Shown here in pieces: positions 7,654-16,704 of a stretch of 64,000 bases of DNA. The stretch spans positions 1-64,000 of the forward strand of contig NZ_BNAW01000022.1 in assembly GCF_014654205.1 (NCBI RefSeq), given 5' to 3'. Numbering within the stretch: position 1 is the stretch's first letter; each line of letters starts with the position of its first letter. The translations under genes were made by a program, and so were the position numbers. This stretch comes from Amycolatopsis bullii (GTDB taxonomy: Bacteria > Actinomycetota > Actinomycetes > Mycobacteriales > Pseudonocardiaceae). The notes under the pieces are model-generated. The model did no database searches, had not been told where the DNA came from, and was given only the letters and a program-made list of their open reading frames with translations.

Positions 7654-9212
7654 CCGACGGGGTCGGCGGCGACGGCCTTCCGGCGGCGCCGGGTGGCGTT
7701 CGGGATGATCACGTCCCGGGCGCCGTCGAGGAAGCCGCCGGCGGGGTCGTCTTCGCCGTCCATCCGCACCAGGTCGGTGGCCGGGCGGTAGATCTCCCGG
7801 ACCACCAGCACGCACAGCCCGATGACGGCGAGGTCGCGGACCACGACCGTGCCGAGGAACCAGCCCTCGGGCAGGCCCTTGTGGTCGACGCCGAGGTAGT
7901 AGAACATCCGCGGCACCCAGACGACGGCGTCGATCAGCATCCAGCCGAGCAGCAGCCGCCAGCGCGGGATGGCCAGCACCGCCAGCGGGACGAGCCACAG
8001 CGAGTACTGCGGGCTCCACACCTTGTTCGTCAGCAGGAACGCGGCCACCACGAGGAACGCGAGCTGGCCGACGCGCGGACGCCGGGGCGCGGCGAGCGCG
8101 AGGTAGGCGATCCCGGCGCAGCAGGTCAGGAACAGCACGGCCACCGTGATGTTCAGGTACGTCGGCGTCTGGTTCTTCTGCAGCACGCCGTCGAACCCGG
8201 CCCAGCCGGTGGTGTACGAGAAGACGTTGTACAGCGAGTCCGGGTCCATCGGCCGCAGGGTGCTCATCCGGAAGAACTCCCACCAGCCGCGGGGCGCGGT
8301 GAGGATAAACGGCGCGTTCACCGCCAGCCACGTCACGACGGTGGCGGCCGCGGTCTTCCAGAACGGCGTCAGCTTCCCGGCGCGCAGGCAGAGGAAGAAC
8401 AGCACGCCGAGCAGGAAGAGCGGGTAGAGCTTCGCCGTCGCGCCCAGCCCGAGCAGGACGCCGGCGAGCAGCGGGCGCTTGCGTGCCCAGGCGAGCAGCC
8501 CGGTCGCGGTGAACGCGGTCGCGAGCGCGTCGAAGTTGGTGAAGGCGTGCACCAGCACCAGCGGTGAGATCGCCACCAGGACCATGTCCCACGGACGGCG
8601 TCTCACCGTCCGGCCGGTCGCCCACACGGTGACCAGCCACGCGACCGCCAGGAAGAACGCCGTGAGGTCGAAGTAGACCGCCACCGGCAGGGCGCCGGGG
8701 AGCCAGCCGGACTCGGCGACGTTCAGCCAGCCCGCCGCGAGCTTCGCGTTGGCCCACTGGAAGAGGCCGGTGAGCACCGGGTACTCCATGTACCGGGTGT
8801 TGTCCTCGGCGGTCTGCGAGCTCTCCTTCCACGACGTGTAGTACGGGAAGGTGCCCGGCCGGTCGAGCCGCTCGGAGCCGTAGAGCGGGACGATGTCGGA
8901 GTAGCACATCGCGACGAACGGGCGGCCCGCGCGCCAGTCCAGCTGGGTGTTCCCGTTGGCGTCCTGGTACTGCTGGATGCACGAGCCCTTGCCGAACCAG
9001 CACAGCATCAGCGCCAGCGTGGCCAGCAGCAGCCCGACGCGCTGGGGCGACCAGAACCAGTGCCTGCCGACCGCCGCGTGCTCACCGAGCGGGCCGCCGA
9101 GTGGCCTGGTGACCGCCGCGGCCAGTGGCTCGTTCCAGCTGGGGACGACCCGTTCCGCCCTGGTCAGCGTCACCGGGCCGGGTTCCGGCTCCCGCGTGGT
9201 CTCCTCTGGCAC
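7650..9212 (-). CDS. GT87-type membrane glycosyltransferase (DUF2029)
   Basis: A 520-residue polytopic membrane protein with about ten hydrophobic segments from residue ~58 onward. A large loop after the first helix contains YDW/FPYYTSW-like aromatic residues, and a cytosolic tail is basic (RRRRKA). This matches the GT87/DUF2029 family of polyprenyl-phosphomannose-dependent mannosyltransferases, and the gene occupies the position of Rv0051 in the mycobacterial block. It likely acts on the outer face of the membrane on cell-envelope mannans or glycans. The GTG start at 9212 is preceded by TACGAT 7 bases upstream. Substrate not determinable here. Confidence 0.8.
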   Translation of the reverse strand: MPEETTREPEPGPVTLTRAERVVPSWNEPLAAAVTRPLGGPLGEHAAVGRHWFWSPQRVGLLLATLALMLCWFGKGSCIQQYQDANGNTQLDWRAGRPFVAMCYSDIVPLYGSERLDRPGTFPYYTSWKESSQTAEDNTRYMEYPVLTGLFQWANAKLAAGWLNVAESGWLPGALPVAVYFDLTAFFLAVAWLVTVWATGRTVRRRPWDMVLVAISPLVLVHAFTNFDALATAFTATGLLAWARKRPLLAGVLLGLGATAKLYPLFLLGVLFFLCLRAGKLTPFWKTAAATVVTWLAVNAPFILTAPRGWWEFFRMSTLRPMDPDSLYNVFSYTTGWAGFDGVLQKNQTPTYLNITVAVLFLTCCAGIAYLALAAPRRPRVGQLAFLVVAAFLLTNKVWSPQYSLWLVPLAVLAIPRWRLLLGWMLIDAVVWVPRMFYYLGVDHKGLPEGWFLGTVVVRDLAVIGLCVLVVREIYRPATDLVRMDGEDDPAGGFLDGARDVIIPNATRRRRKAVAADPVG

Positions 9213-9219
9213 GAGGCGG

Positions 9220-9225
9220 ATCGTA
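9220..9225 (-). promoter_or_regulatory. -10-like TACGAT for the GT87 gene
   Basis: A TANNNT hexamer 7 bases upstream of the GTG at 9212; leaderless start suggested. Confidence 0.4.
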
Positions 9226-9260
9226 TCGGTGATCGGGGTGCGCGGTGGTGAAGCCGGTGA

Positions 9261-10319
9261 TCATGCCGGATTCGCGTAGTACGAGGCCAGGACTTCCGCG
9301 GCCGCGCCGCGGGTGACGATTTCCTCGCCGGAGCCGTCTTCGACGACCTCGATGCGCTGCCAGTGCGGCAGCGGCAGCAGCTCCTCGAGCCGTTCCGAGA
9401 CGGCTTCGCGGTGGACGTCCGGCTCGTCGCGGACCGCCCGCCCGGCCAGCACGATCCGCTCCAGGTCGAGCACCTGCACGAGGTCGGCCAGCCCGATGCC
9501 GAGGAAGCCGGCGGCCTCCCGGGTGCCCGTTGCCCGCTTGGCCATGATCTCGACGCAGCCGCGCCGCCCGCAGGCGCAGCGCGGCCCGTCGAAGGCGATC
9601 GTGGTGTGCCCGAACTCACCCGCGTTGGTCCGGGGGCCGCGGTAGAGCCGCCCGTCGATGAGCAGGCCGACGCCGATGCCGGTGCCCACGAGCACCACCG
9701 CGGTCGCGGTCGGCTCGCCGTGCGGCCAGAGCCGGGCGAACGCGGCGGCGTTGGTGTTCTTGTCGAGCGTCACCGGCAGCCCGGTGCGCTGTTCGAGCAG
9801 GTCGCGCAGGGGCACGTCGTGCCAGCCGGGCATGTTCGTCGCGTCGCGGACCAGGCCGGCGTGGTGGTCCAGCGGGCCGACCGCGCCGAGGCCGAGGCCG
9901 ACGACGTCGAAGCCGTCGGCGAGCTGGAGCGCGGTGGCCCCGATCGCCTCGACGGCCTGCGCGGGCGTGAAGCCGCGCGGCAGCGGGCCACCGGCCGACT
10001 CCTCGACCTCGCCGACGAGGTTGGTGCGCAGCACGCGGTACTCGTCGCGGTCGAGGCGCGCGCCGAGCGCGTGCCTGGCGCCCGCCCGGATGCGCAGTGC
10101 CGTGCGGGGTTTGCCCACGCCGGCGGAGGGCAGGCGCTGCTCGTCCAGCAGGCCGGTGTCGAGGAGTTCCGGCACGATCTTGGAGACGGCCTGCTGGGTC
10201 AGCCCGGTGCGTTCGGCGAGCTCCACCCGGCTGAGGCCGTCGGCGCGCAGGATGTGCGAGAGCAGCAGGACACGGTTGTGCTCGCGCACGTCGCGCAGGT
10301 TCACCCCGGTCTCCGCCAT
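9261..10319 (-). CDS. ROK family transcriptional regulator
   Basis: A 352-residue protein with an N-terminal winged helix-turn-helix (~25-60, ELAERTGLTQQAVSKIVPELL), then a ROK sugar-kinase-like domain. GTGIGVG (~212-218) and the zinc motif CACGRRGC (~248-255) are present. The catalytic Asp of the kinase motif NDANAAA is replaced (KNTNAAA, ~187-193), so it probably binds a sugar or sugar phosphate without phosphorylating it. It is divergent from the Gfo/Idh/MocA oxidoreductase across a 76-base gap with an AT-rich palindrome, so that gene is its likely target. Confidence 0.88.
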   Translation of the reverse strand: MAETGVNLRDVREHNRVLLLSHILRADGLSRVELAERTGLTQQAVSKIVPELLDTGLLDEQRLPSAGVGKPRTALRIRAGARHALGARLDRDEYRVLRTNLVGEVEESAGGPLPRGFTPAQAVEAIGATALQLADGFDVVGLGLGAVGPLDHHAGLVRDATNMPGWHDVPLRDLLEQRTGLPVTLDKNTNAAAFARLWPHGEPTATAVVLVGTGIGVGLLIDGRLYRGPRTNAGEFGHTTIAFDGPRCACGRRGCVEIMAKRATGTREAAGFLGIGLADLVQVLDLERIVLAGRAVRDEPDVHREAVSERLEELLPLPHWQRIEVVEDGSGEEIVTRGAAAEVLASYYANPA

Positions 10320-10363
10320 GGACGAGATCTTCGCACGTCCGGTCAGTTAGGCAACGCTGTTGT

Positions 10364-10389
10364 GTTTTTAAAAAGCGACGGGGTTTAAT
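10364..10389. promoter_or_regulatory. Divergent promoter with AT palindrome
   Basis: The gap between the ROK regulator and the oxidoreductase holds the 10-base palindrome TTTTTAAAAA (around 10364-10373), and TTTAAT at 10384-10389, 6 bases before the ATG at 10396. The latter could be the -10 of a leaderless transcript. The palindrome is a candidate operator. Confidence 0.4.
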
Positions 10390-10395
10390 AGCGGC

Positions 10396-11442
10396 ATGGC
10401 GGACGACTTGCGCGTGGGCATCCTCGGGTACGGCATCGGGGGCCGCGTCTTCCACGCGCCCCTGGTGGCGGCGACGCCCGGGCTCACCCCGGCGGTGATC
10501 ACGACGTCGGGCAGCGCCGCGCAAGCGCGCATCGACCACCCGGGCGCGGAGGTCGTGCCGGACGCCGACGCGTTGTTCGAGCGGGCGGGCGACCTCGACC
10601 TCGTCGTGGTCAGCACGCCGAACCGCACGCACGTGCCGCTCGCGCTCCGGGCGATCGAAGCCGGCCTGCCGGTGGTCGTCGACAAGCCGTTCGCGCCGAC
10701 CGCCGCCGAGGCCCAGCGGGTCCTCGACGCGGCGAAGGCGGCGGGTGTCGGCCTGACGGTCTTCCAGAACCGGCGGCTCGACTCCGACTTCCTCACCGTG
10801 CGGAAGGTCCTCGAGTCCGGGCGCCTCGGCGAGGTGTTCCGCTTCGAGTCCCGCTACGACCGCTGGGTGCCGAAGCCCAAGGACAACTGGCGCGAGTTCG
10901 GCGACCCGGCCGAGGCCGGCGGTCTGCTCTACGACCTCGGCGCGCACATCGTCGACCAGGCGCTGCAGCTGTTCGGCCCGGTCACCCGGGTCTACGCGGA
11001 GACCGACCGCCGCCGGGCCGGCGTCCAGGTCGACGACGACGTCTTCGTCGCGCTGCACCACGCGAACGGCGTCCGCTCGCACCTGTGGGCCACCGCGCTG
11101 GCGGGCACGCAGAACCCGCGGTTCCGGGTGCTCGGCGACCGGGCGACGTTCACCAAGTACGGCCTCGACGTGCAGGAACCGCAGATCAAGGCGGGCCTGC
11201 GGCCCGGCGACGCCGGCTGGGGCACCGAGCCGGCGTCCGACGCCGGGAAGCTCGGCGTCGGCCCGGAGATCGAGACCGTGCCCACCGAGGTCGGCCGCTA
11301 CGAGCAGTTCTACGCCGAGGTGCGCGACGCCCTGCGTGGCGAAGGCGAGTTCCCGGTGGACCCGGCGTCCTCGGTCGAGGCCCTGCGCGTCATCGAGGCG
11401 GCCCACCGCTCCGGCGTCGAAGGCACCGTGGTCGCCTTCTGA
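10396..11442 (+). CDS. Gfo/Idh/MocA family NAD(P)-dependent oxidoreductase
   Basis: A 348-residue protein. The Rossmann motif GILGYGIGGRVFHAP is at residues ~8-22. The usual catalytic EKP appears as DKP (VVVDKPFAPTAAEA, ~100). The C-terminal substrate domain contains GGLLYDLGAHIVDQAL, the family's conserved G..D.G.H segment with the catalytic His. Such enzymes oxidise or reduce sugars and inositols. The divergent ROK regulator suggests a sugar-related substrate. It is probably leaderless. A bidirectional hairpin separates it from the convergent PBP gene. Confidence 0.88.
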   Translation: MADDLRVGILGYGIGGRVFHAPLVAATPGLTPAVITTSGSAAQARIDHPGAEVVPDADALFERAGDLDLVVVSTPNRTHVPLALRAIEAGLPVVVDKPFAPTAAEAQRVLDAAKAAGVGLTVFQNRRLDSDFLTVRKVLESGRLGEVFRFESRYDRWVPKPKDNWREFGDPAEAGGLLYDLGAHIVDQALQLFGPVTRVYAETDRRRAGVQVDDDVFVALHHANGVRSHLWATALAGTQNPRFRVLGDRATFTKYGLDVQEPQIKAGLRPGDAGWGTEPASDAGKLGVGPEIETVPTEVGRYEQFYAEVRDALRGEGEFPVDPASSVEALRVIEAAHRSGVEGTVVAF

Positions 11443-11452
11443 CCCCCTGACC

Positions 11453-11492
11453 GGCCGTGACCTCGGTGACCCCCAGCTCCGAGGTCACGGCC
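11453..11492. terminator. Bidirectional hairpin terminator
   Basis: Perfect 14-bp arms (11453-11466 and 11479-11492) with a 12-base loop between the convergent oxidoreductase and PBP genes. No U-tract is evident on either side. Confidence 0.6.
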
Positions 11493-11517
11493 ACCTCCCC
11501 CGCTCGGCCCGCGCCGG

Positions 11518-13818
11518 TCACGGGCCGAAGTTCGCCTGGCCGGTGTCGTTCCCGTTGCCGCGGCCGGGACCCCGGCCGTCGCGCCGCACGCGGTTCTGCT
11601 GCTGTTGCTGCTGCTGGTCCTGGTTGCCACCGCGGCCGATCGTGAAGCGCTGTTCCTGCTGCTGTTGCTGTTGTTGCTGGAACTGCTGCTGTTGTTGCTG
11701 CTGCTGGAGCTGGAACTGCAGCTGGTCGTCCTGCGGCGAGGTGATCGCCTGGACCCGGTCGAAGCGCTCGGCCGGTTTCCCGGCCAGGTAGAGCTGCATG
11801 AACCGCTGCCACACCGGGCCCGCCATGAGCGACGGCGTCAGCGGCTGGCCGCTCGGGCCGCGCAGGTCCTTGTCGCCGTCGCCGCCCACCCAGACCGCGG
11901 CGGACACCGAGGGCGTGTAGCCCACCATCCAGGTCTGGGAGTTCGTGTTCGCCGCGGACGCGGGTTCGTCGTCGCCGGGCGTGTGCTGCTGGGTGCCGGT
12001 CTTGCCGGCGCACTCGTGGCCGGGTGGGCAGGTCAGCCGCGAGAACGGGATCACCGGGGCGAGCGCGGCGGTCACGTTCCCGGCGATCTGCCTGCTCTTG
12101 CCGCGGTCGTTGTCCGCGAACGCGTCCGTCGCGCGCGTGTCGGCCTCGTAGGCGGTTTCGCCCTGGGAGTTCGTCACCTTCTGCACGAAGTGGCGGCCGT
12201 GCTGGACGCCGCCGGCGGCGAAGGTCGCGTACGCCGCGGCCATGTCCGCCGGCGTGACCGCGGTCTGCCCGCCGCCGATGGAGATGTTGTTGTCCCCGGT
12301 GAACAGCACGCTGCGGCCGCCGGTGTCCTTCGTGCGGATGCCCGCCTCCTGCGCGGCTTCGGCCACCCCGCCCGGCTTGGTCACGTTCAGCACCATGTCG
12401 TAGAAGACGGTGTTGGTGGACCGCTGCATCGCCTCGGCCACCGTGCACTGCTCGGAGCAGCTGCTGCTGGTGCCGGCGTTGCGCACCGGCAGCGGCACGT
12501 CGGGGAACGTCCGCGGCGAGCGGCCGTCGAAGACCGCGTTCAGCCCGCGGCCGCCCTTGAGGAACGCCGTGAGGTCGAACGGCTTCATCGACGACCCGGG
12601 GTTGTGCGCTTCGTCCGCCCAGTCCCGCCCGGCCTGGTCCTCGCCGTTCGGCCCCTTCACGATCGGCGCGCCGCCGTAGTAGGCGAGCACGCCGCCGGTC
12701 TTCGGGTCGACGGCGACCAGCGCGTCGAGGATGCGGTCGTCGGTCTGCCCGGACATGCCCTCGGCCACCGCCTTCTCGGCGGCTTCCTGCGCCTTCGAGT
12801 CGATCGTCGTGAACACCTGGAACCCGCCCGAGTAGTACCTGTCCTCGGGGATCCCCGCCGCGGCCAGCTCGGCCTTGACCTGCTTCTTGACGAACGGGTT
12901 GAGCTTGGTGCCCTGCCGCGATTCGACGAGCGGCACCGGCGTCGGGAACTTCGCCGCCTTCCGGTCGGCCGCGGTGAGGTACCCGTTGCGCTGCATGCGG
13001 TCCAGGGCCGTGCCCCACCGGTCGCGGGCGACCGTCGCGTTCTCCGACCGGCCCGGCTGCTGGATCAGCCCGGCGAGCAGCGCGGCCTCGGAGTAGTCCA
13101 GCTGGGCGGCGTCCTTGCCGAAGTACGCCTGCGCGGCGGCTTGGATGCCGTACGCGCCGCGGCCGAAGTAGATGATGTTGAGGTAGGCGGTGATGATGTC
13201 CGCCTTCTCGTAGGTCTGGTTCATCTTGAACGACTTCGCGAGCTCGACCCACTTGCGCGTCAACGTCGGTGCGTCGTCACCGGAGGCGTTCTTGATGTAC
13301 TGCTGCGAAATCGTCGAGCCGCCGCCGGACCCGCCGGTGACCTGGTTGTAGGCGGCCCGCGCGATGCCGGACAGGTCGAAGCCGGAGTTGGTCTCGAAGG
13401 ACGCGTCCTCGGTGGCGATCACGGCCTTCTTGACGACGTCGGGGATCTGGGCCGGGCTCAGGATCTGCCGGTTCCCGCCGGTGGGGACGTCCTTGCCCAT
13501 CTCGGTGCCGTCGGCGTAGAGGTAGGTGACCGCCTGGCCCTGCGACTGCGCGACCGTGTCCGGCGAAGGCACGTCGACGGCGAAGTACGTGATCACGAAG
13601 GCGACCGCGGGCACGAGGAAGAACAGGCCGGACAGGACGTACAGCACCCGGCGCACCGTCTTCCAGCGGTGTCTGCGCCGGTCCGCCACGGGGTTCGGGG
13701 TGACTTCGGTGGCGGTGTCGTCCGGTTCGGCCGGCCGCGGGAGAGGCCGGCGTGGCTGGTAGCGACCACGCGGAACCGGCCGGCGGCCGGACCTCGAGCG
13801 ATTTCGGTCGGTGTACAC
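11518..13818 (-). CDS. Class A penicillin-binding protein with poly-Gln tail (tandem copy)
   Basis: A 766-residue bifunctional peptidoglycan synthase. It has a cytosolic basic N-terminus, a TM helix at ~58-80, the GT51 glycosyltransferase motifs EDASFE (~137) and GGSTISQQ (~166), and the transpeptidase motifs SSMK (~409), STN (~467) and KTG (~606). After residue ~699 it ends in runs of glutamine (8, 8 and 7) and a Gly/Arg/Asn tail. GTG 13818 is chosen because GAGGA precedes it; the longer open frame would cross the upstream gene's terminator. It is clearly a paralog of the next gene upstream. Confidence 0.92.
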   Translation of the reverse strand: MYTDRNRSRSGRRPVPRGRYQPRRPLPRPAEPDDTATEVTPNPVADRRRHRWKTVRRVLYVLSGLFFLVPAVAFVITYFAVDVPSPDTVAQSQGQAVTYLYADGTEMGKDVPTGGNRQILSPAQIPDVVKKAVIATEDASFETNSGFDLSGIARAAYNQVTGGSGGGSTISQQYIKNASGDDAPTLTRKWVELAKSFKMNQTYEKADIITAYLNIIYFGRGAYGIQAAAQAYFGKDAAQLDYSEAALLAGLIQQPGRSENATVARDRWGTALDRMQRNGYLTAADRKAAKFPTPVPLVESRQGTKLNPFVKKQVKAELAAAGIPEDRYYSGGFQVFTTIDSKAQEAAEKAVAEGMSGQTDDRILDALVAVDPKTGGVLAYYGGAPIVKGPNGEDQAGRDWADEAHNPGSSMKPFDLTAFLKGGRGLNAVFDGRSPRTFPDVPLPVRNAGTSSSCSEQCTVAEAMQRSTNTVFYDMVLNVTKPGGVAEAAQEAGIRTKDTGGRSVLFTGDNNISIGGGQTAVTPADMAAAYATFAAGGVQHGRHFVQKVTNSQGETAYEADTRATDAFADNDRGKSRQIAGNVTAALAPVIPFSRLTCPPGHECAGKTGTQQHTPGDDEPASAANTNSQTWMVGYTPSVSAAVWVGGDGDKDLRGPSGQPLTPSLMAGPVWQRFMQLYLAGKPAERFDRVQAITSPQDDQLQFQLQQQQQQQQFQQQQQQQQEQRFTIGRGGNQDQQQQQQQNRVRRDGRGPGRGNGNDTGQANFGP
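11598..11725 (-). repeat. CAG/CAA triplet repeat encoding poly-Gln
   Basis: Within the 3' end of the PBP gene, mixed CAG and CAA codons encode three Gln runs at residues ~705-741. On the + strand this is visible as ctgctgttgctg-type repetition. Such tracts can change length by slippage. Confidence 0.85.
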
Positions 13819-13923
13819 GGGCCGTCCTCGGTACGCCGGTGGGCTGCGGGCGCAGGCCCCTCGACACTCCACACGGACCACGGACGGCTGTGGTTCAGGA
13901 AAGCCTGTGGTTCGGAAAAAGCG

Positions 13924-13953
13924 AGGCCCCGCACTGCGAACAGTGCGGGGCCT
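13924..13953 (-). terminator. Intrinsic terminator of ponA1-like gene
   Basis: Perfect 13-bp arms (13924-13936 and 13941-13953) with loop CGAA, followed on the minus strand by CTTTTTCC. It lies just past the stop at 13959, so the two PBP genes are probably transcribed separately. Confidence 0.85.
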
Positions 13954-13958
13954 GGCGG

Positions 13959-16637
13959 TCATTCGTTTTCCTGGCCGGGTGGTCTGCCGAGCGCGTCACC
14001 GCCGCCGGGCAGCGACGGGGTGGTCCCGCCCGGCGGCCGGGGGACGCGTGAGCGGGACGACGAGCTTTCGGTCTCGGTCGGCGTCTCCGTGGGCGTCTCG
14101 GTCGGCGTCGAGGTCGGCGTCTCCGTCGGCGTCGGCGTCTCCGAGGGCTTCGACGGCGTCGTGGTCACTTCGTTGACGTCCTTGCCCATCGGCGCGACCT
14201 TGTCGAACTTCTCCGCCGGCTTGCCCTTGAGGTAGAGGTTGAGGAAGTTCTGCCAGGTCGGACCGGCGATCGTGGAACCGAAGATCGGCTTGTTCTTCGA
14301 GTCGTGCAGCGGCAGGTTGCCGTCGCCGCCGACCCACACCGCCGCGGACACCGACGGGGTGTAGCCCACCATCCAGGTCTGGGCGTTGAGGTTGTTGTAC
14401 GAGGCGGGGTCGCCCTCCTTGGGCGCGTACTGCTGCGTACCGGTCTTGCCGGCGCACTCGTGGCCGGGCGGGCACTTCAGGTTCGAGTGCTCGATGACCG
14501 GCTTCAGCGCTTCGGTGACGTTGCCGGCGATCTGCTGGCTCTTCGCCGCGTCGTCGTCGAACGCCGGGTTGGACTTGATGTTGTTCTCGTCGAACTCCAC
14601 CTCGTCCTGGGCGTTCGTCAGCTTCGAGACGAAGTGCTGCTCGTGGTAGACGCCGCCGCTGGCGAACGACGCGTACGCCGCAGCCATGTCCCTGGGGGCC
14701 ACCTGGGTCCTACCACCGCCGAGCGAGATGTTGTTGTCTCCGTCGAACAGGGTGGCGGTGCCACCTTCGTCGGTCGTCCGGACACCGGCCTGCTTCGCCG
14801 CCGTCACGACCCCCTTCGGCTTCACCTTGTTGAACACCATGTCGTAGAACACGGTGTTCGCCGAAATCTCCATCGCCCGCGCGACCGTGCACTGCGGACC
14901 GCAGCTTTCGTTCTCGCCCGCGTTGCGGACCGGCTTGGCGACCCCGGGGAACTTGCGGTTGTCCGAGCCGTCGAAGGTGTCGCCGAGGCCGCCGCCCATC
15001 TTGAGGAACCCGGTCAGGTCGAACGGCTTCATCGACGAGCCCGGGTTGCGGGCCTGGTTCGCCCGGTCCTGGCCGATCTGGTCCTGCCCGTTCTTGTCCT
15101 TCACGGTTTCCGGGCCGTAGTTGTAGGCGAGGATCCCGCCGGTCTTCGGGTCCACGGCGACGAGCGCGGCCAGCAGCTTGTCGTCCGTCTGGCCCTTCAT
15201 GCCCTGCTGGACGGCCTGGTCCGCGGCGTCCTGCGCGGCCGGATCGATCGTGGTGTAGATCTTGGCTCCGGTGGCGAACAGCTTGGTCTCGTCGTAGCCC
15301 TTCGCGCCCAGCTCTTCCTTGATCCGCTGCTGGAGCTGGTAGGTCATCTTGCCCGAGTTCTGCTCCTTGTTGGAGTTCTTCGGGATCGGCGTCGGGAACT
15401 GCGCGGCCGCGCGTTCGTCGGCGCGCAGCCACTTGTTGGCCACCATCTGGTCCATCACGTACGTCCACCGCCGCTGGGCGTAATCCTGGTTCTCCGATTT
15501 GCTCGGTCCCTGGATCAGGCCCGCCAGCAGCGCGGCTTCCGACGCGTTGAGGTCCTTGGCGTCCTTGTTGAAGAAGGACTTCGCGGCGGCCTGGATGCCG
15601 TTCGCGCCGCGGCCGAAGTAGACGATGTTCAGGTAGCCGGTGATGATCTCTTCTTTGGACTGCTGGTTGTTCATCTTGAACGACTTGGCCAGCTCGGTCC
15701 ACTTGCGGGTCAGCGTCGGGGCGTCGTTCTCGGTGGCCTTCTTGATGTACTGCTGGGAGATGGTCGACCCACCGCCCTGCCCGCCGGTGGCCTGGTTGAA
15801 CACCGCGCGGAGGATGCCGATGACGTCGAAGCCGGAGTTGGTCTCGAACGTCGCGTCTTCGGCCGAGTACACGGCGTGCTTGACGACGTCGGGGATCTCA
15901 CCCGGCTTGAGCAGCTGGCGGTTGCCGCTCTTGGGTACTTCCTTCCCCATCTCCGTCTTGCCGTCGGCGTAGTAGTAGGTGATCGGCTGGCTCTGCAGGG
16001 CCGCGACGCTCTCCGCCGTGGGCACGTCGACCATGAAGTAGGTGATCACGAACGCGATCGCCGGGACGACGAAGAAGACGCCGACGCACGCGTAGGCGAC
16101 CCGCCGGATGATCTTCCAGCGGCGCTTCTTCCGCTGCTCCGGGGAGAGGACCGGGCGGCCCTTCTCGTCGAGCTCCTGCTGGGGTTCGACGTCGTCGGCG
16201 AACTCGTCGAACCGCCGGTCGTCGTCGTACGGGTCGTAGCTGTCTTCGGTCCCGTTGTGCGCGTGGTGGGTGATGAGATCCGGCTCACGTTCCGGTTCCG
16301 GCTCCGGACGGCGCCCGCCGGGGGGCGGCTGCCGGAAGCCCTGCGGCGGCGAGCCGGGGGGACCACCGGGACGGCGGCCGCCGGGTGGGGGCGGCTGACG
16401 CCGTCCGGCCGCGCCGCCCTGACCGCGGGGGGCCTGCGGTCGTCGTGGCTGCTCACCGGGCCACTGCTGGCCGCCTTCGTCGCCCGCGGGCCACGACGGC
16501 CCGGCGTTGCCGCGAGGCGGGGTGGCGCGCCGCGGCGACTCACCGGGCCACGCGGGGCCCGCGTCTTCACCCGGCCACTGGGCACGGCGGGGTGCGTCTG
16601 GCTCCTGGTTCGGCCAGGAACGGTTGTCGTCGGTCAC
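13959..16637 (-). CDS. ponA1: Class A penicillin-binding protein (PonA1-like)
   Basis: An 892-residue bifunctional peptidoglycan glycosyltransferase/transpeptidase. A long Pro/Gly/Arg-rich cytosolic N-terminus (~1-170) precedes the TM helix (~178-201). GT51 motifs are EDATFE (~260) and GGSTISQQ (~289); transpeptidase motifs are SSMK (~534), SAN (~592) and KTG (~731). The extracellular tail is rich in Thr-Pro-Thr-Glu repeats (~830-860). GTG 16637 has GGAGG 7 bases before it. Its place between the DUF5318 and GT87 genes matches ponA1 (Rv0050), which is elongation-linked in mycobacteria; the orthology is an inference from synteny. Confidence 0.93.
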   Translation of the reverse strand: MTDDNRSWPNQEPDAPRRAQWPGEDAGPAWPGESPRRATPPRGNAGPSWPAGDEGGQQWPGEQPRRPQAPRGQGGAAGRRQPPPPGGRRPGGPPGSPPQGFRQPPPGGRRPEPEPEREPDLITHHAHNGTEDSYDPYDDDRRFDEFADDVEPQQELDEKGRPVLSPEQRKKRRWKIIRRVAYACVGVFFVVPAIAFVITYFMVDVPTAESVAALQSQPITYYYADGKTEMGKEVPKSGNRQLLKPGEIPDVVKHAVYSAEDATFETNSGFDVIGILRAVFNQATGGQGGGSTISQQYIKKATENDAPTLTRKWTELAKSFKMNNQQSKEEIITGYLNIVYFGRGANGIQAAAKSFFNKDAKDLNASEAALLAGLIQGPSKSENQDYAQRRWTYVMDQMVANKWLRADERAAAQFPTPIPKNSNKEQNSGKMTYQLQQRIKEELGAKGYDETKLFATGAKIYTTIDPAAQDAADQAVQQGMKGQTDDKLLAALVAVDPKTGGILAYNYGPETVKDKNGQDQIGQDRANQARNPGSSMKPFDLTGFLKMGGGLGDTFDGSDNRKFPGVAKPVRNAGENESCGPQCTVARAMEISANTVFYDMVFNKVKPKGVVTAAKQAGVRTTDEGGTATLFDGDNNISLGGGRTQVAPRDMAAAYASFASGGVYHEQHFVSKLTNAQDEVEFDENNIKSNPAFDDDAAKSQQIAGNVTEALKPVIEHSNLKCPPGHECAGKTGTQQYAPKEGDPASYNNLNAQTWMVGYTPSVSAAVWVGGDGNLPLHDSKNKPIFGSTIAGPTWQNFLNLYLKGKPAEKFDKVAPMGKDVNEVTTTPSKPSETPTPTETPTSTPTETPTETPTETESSSSRSRVPRPPGGTTPSLPGGGDALGRPPGQENE

Positions 16638-16704
16638 GGAAGGGCCTCCCGGATCAGTACCCGCAGGGGCACTGACCTGCGTGTTGCGATGGTCGTACGG
16701 TGGC

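Noticed and set aside
11605..14235. Long plus-strand frame antisense to the PBP gene
   Set aside because: It is Leu/Val/Arg-rich because of the poly-Gln and GC-rich codons on the other strand.
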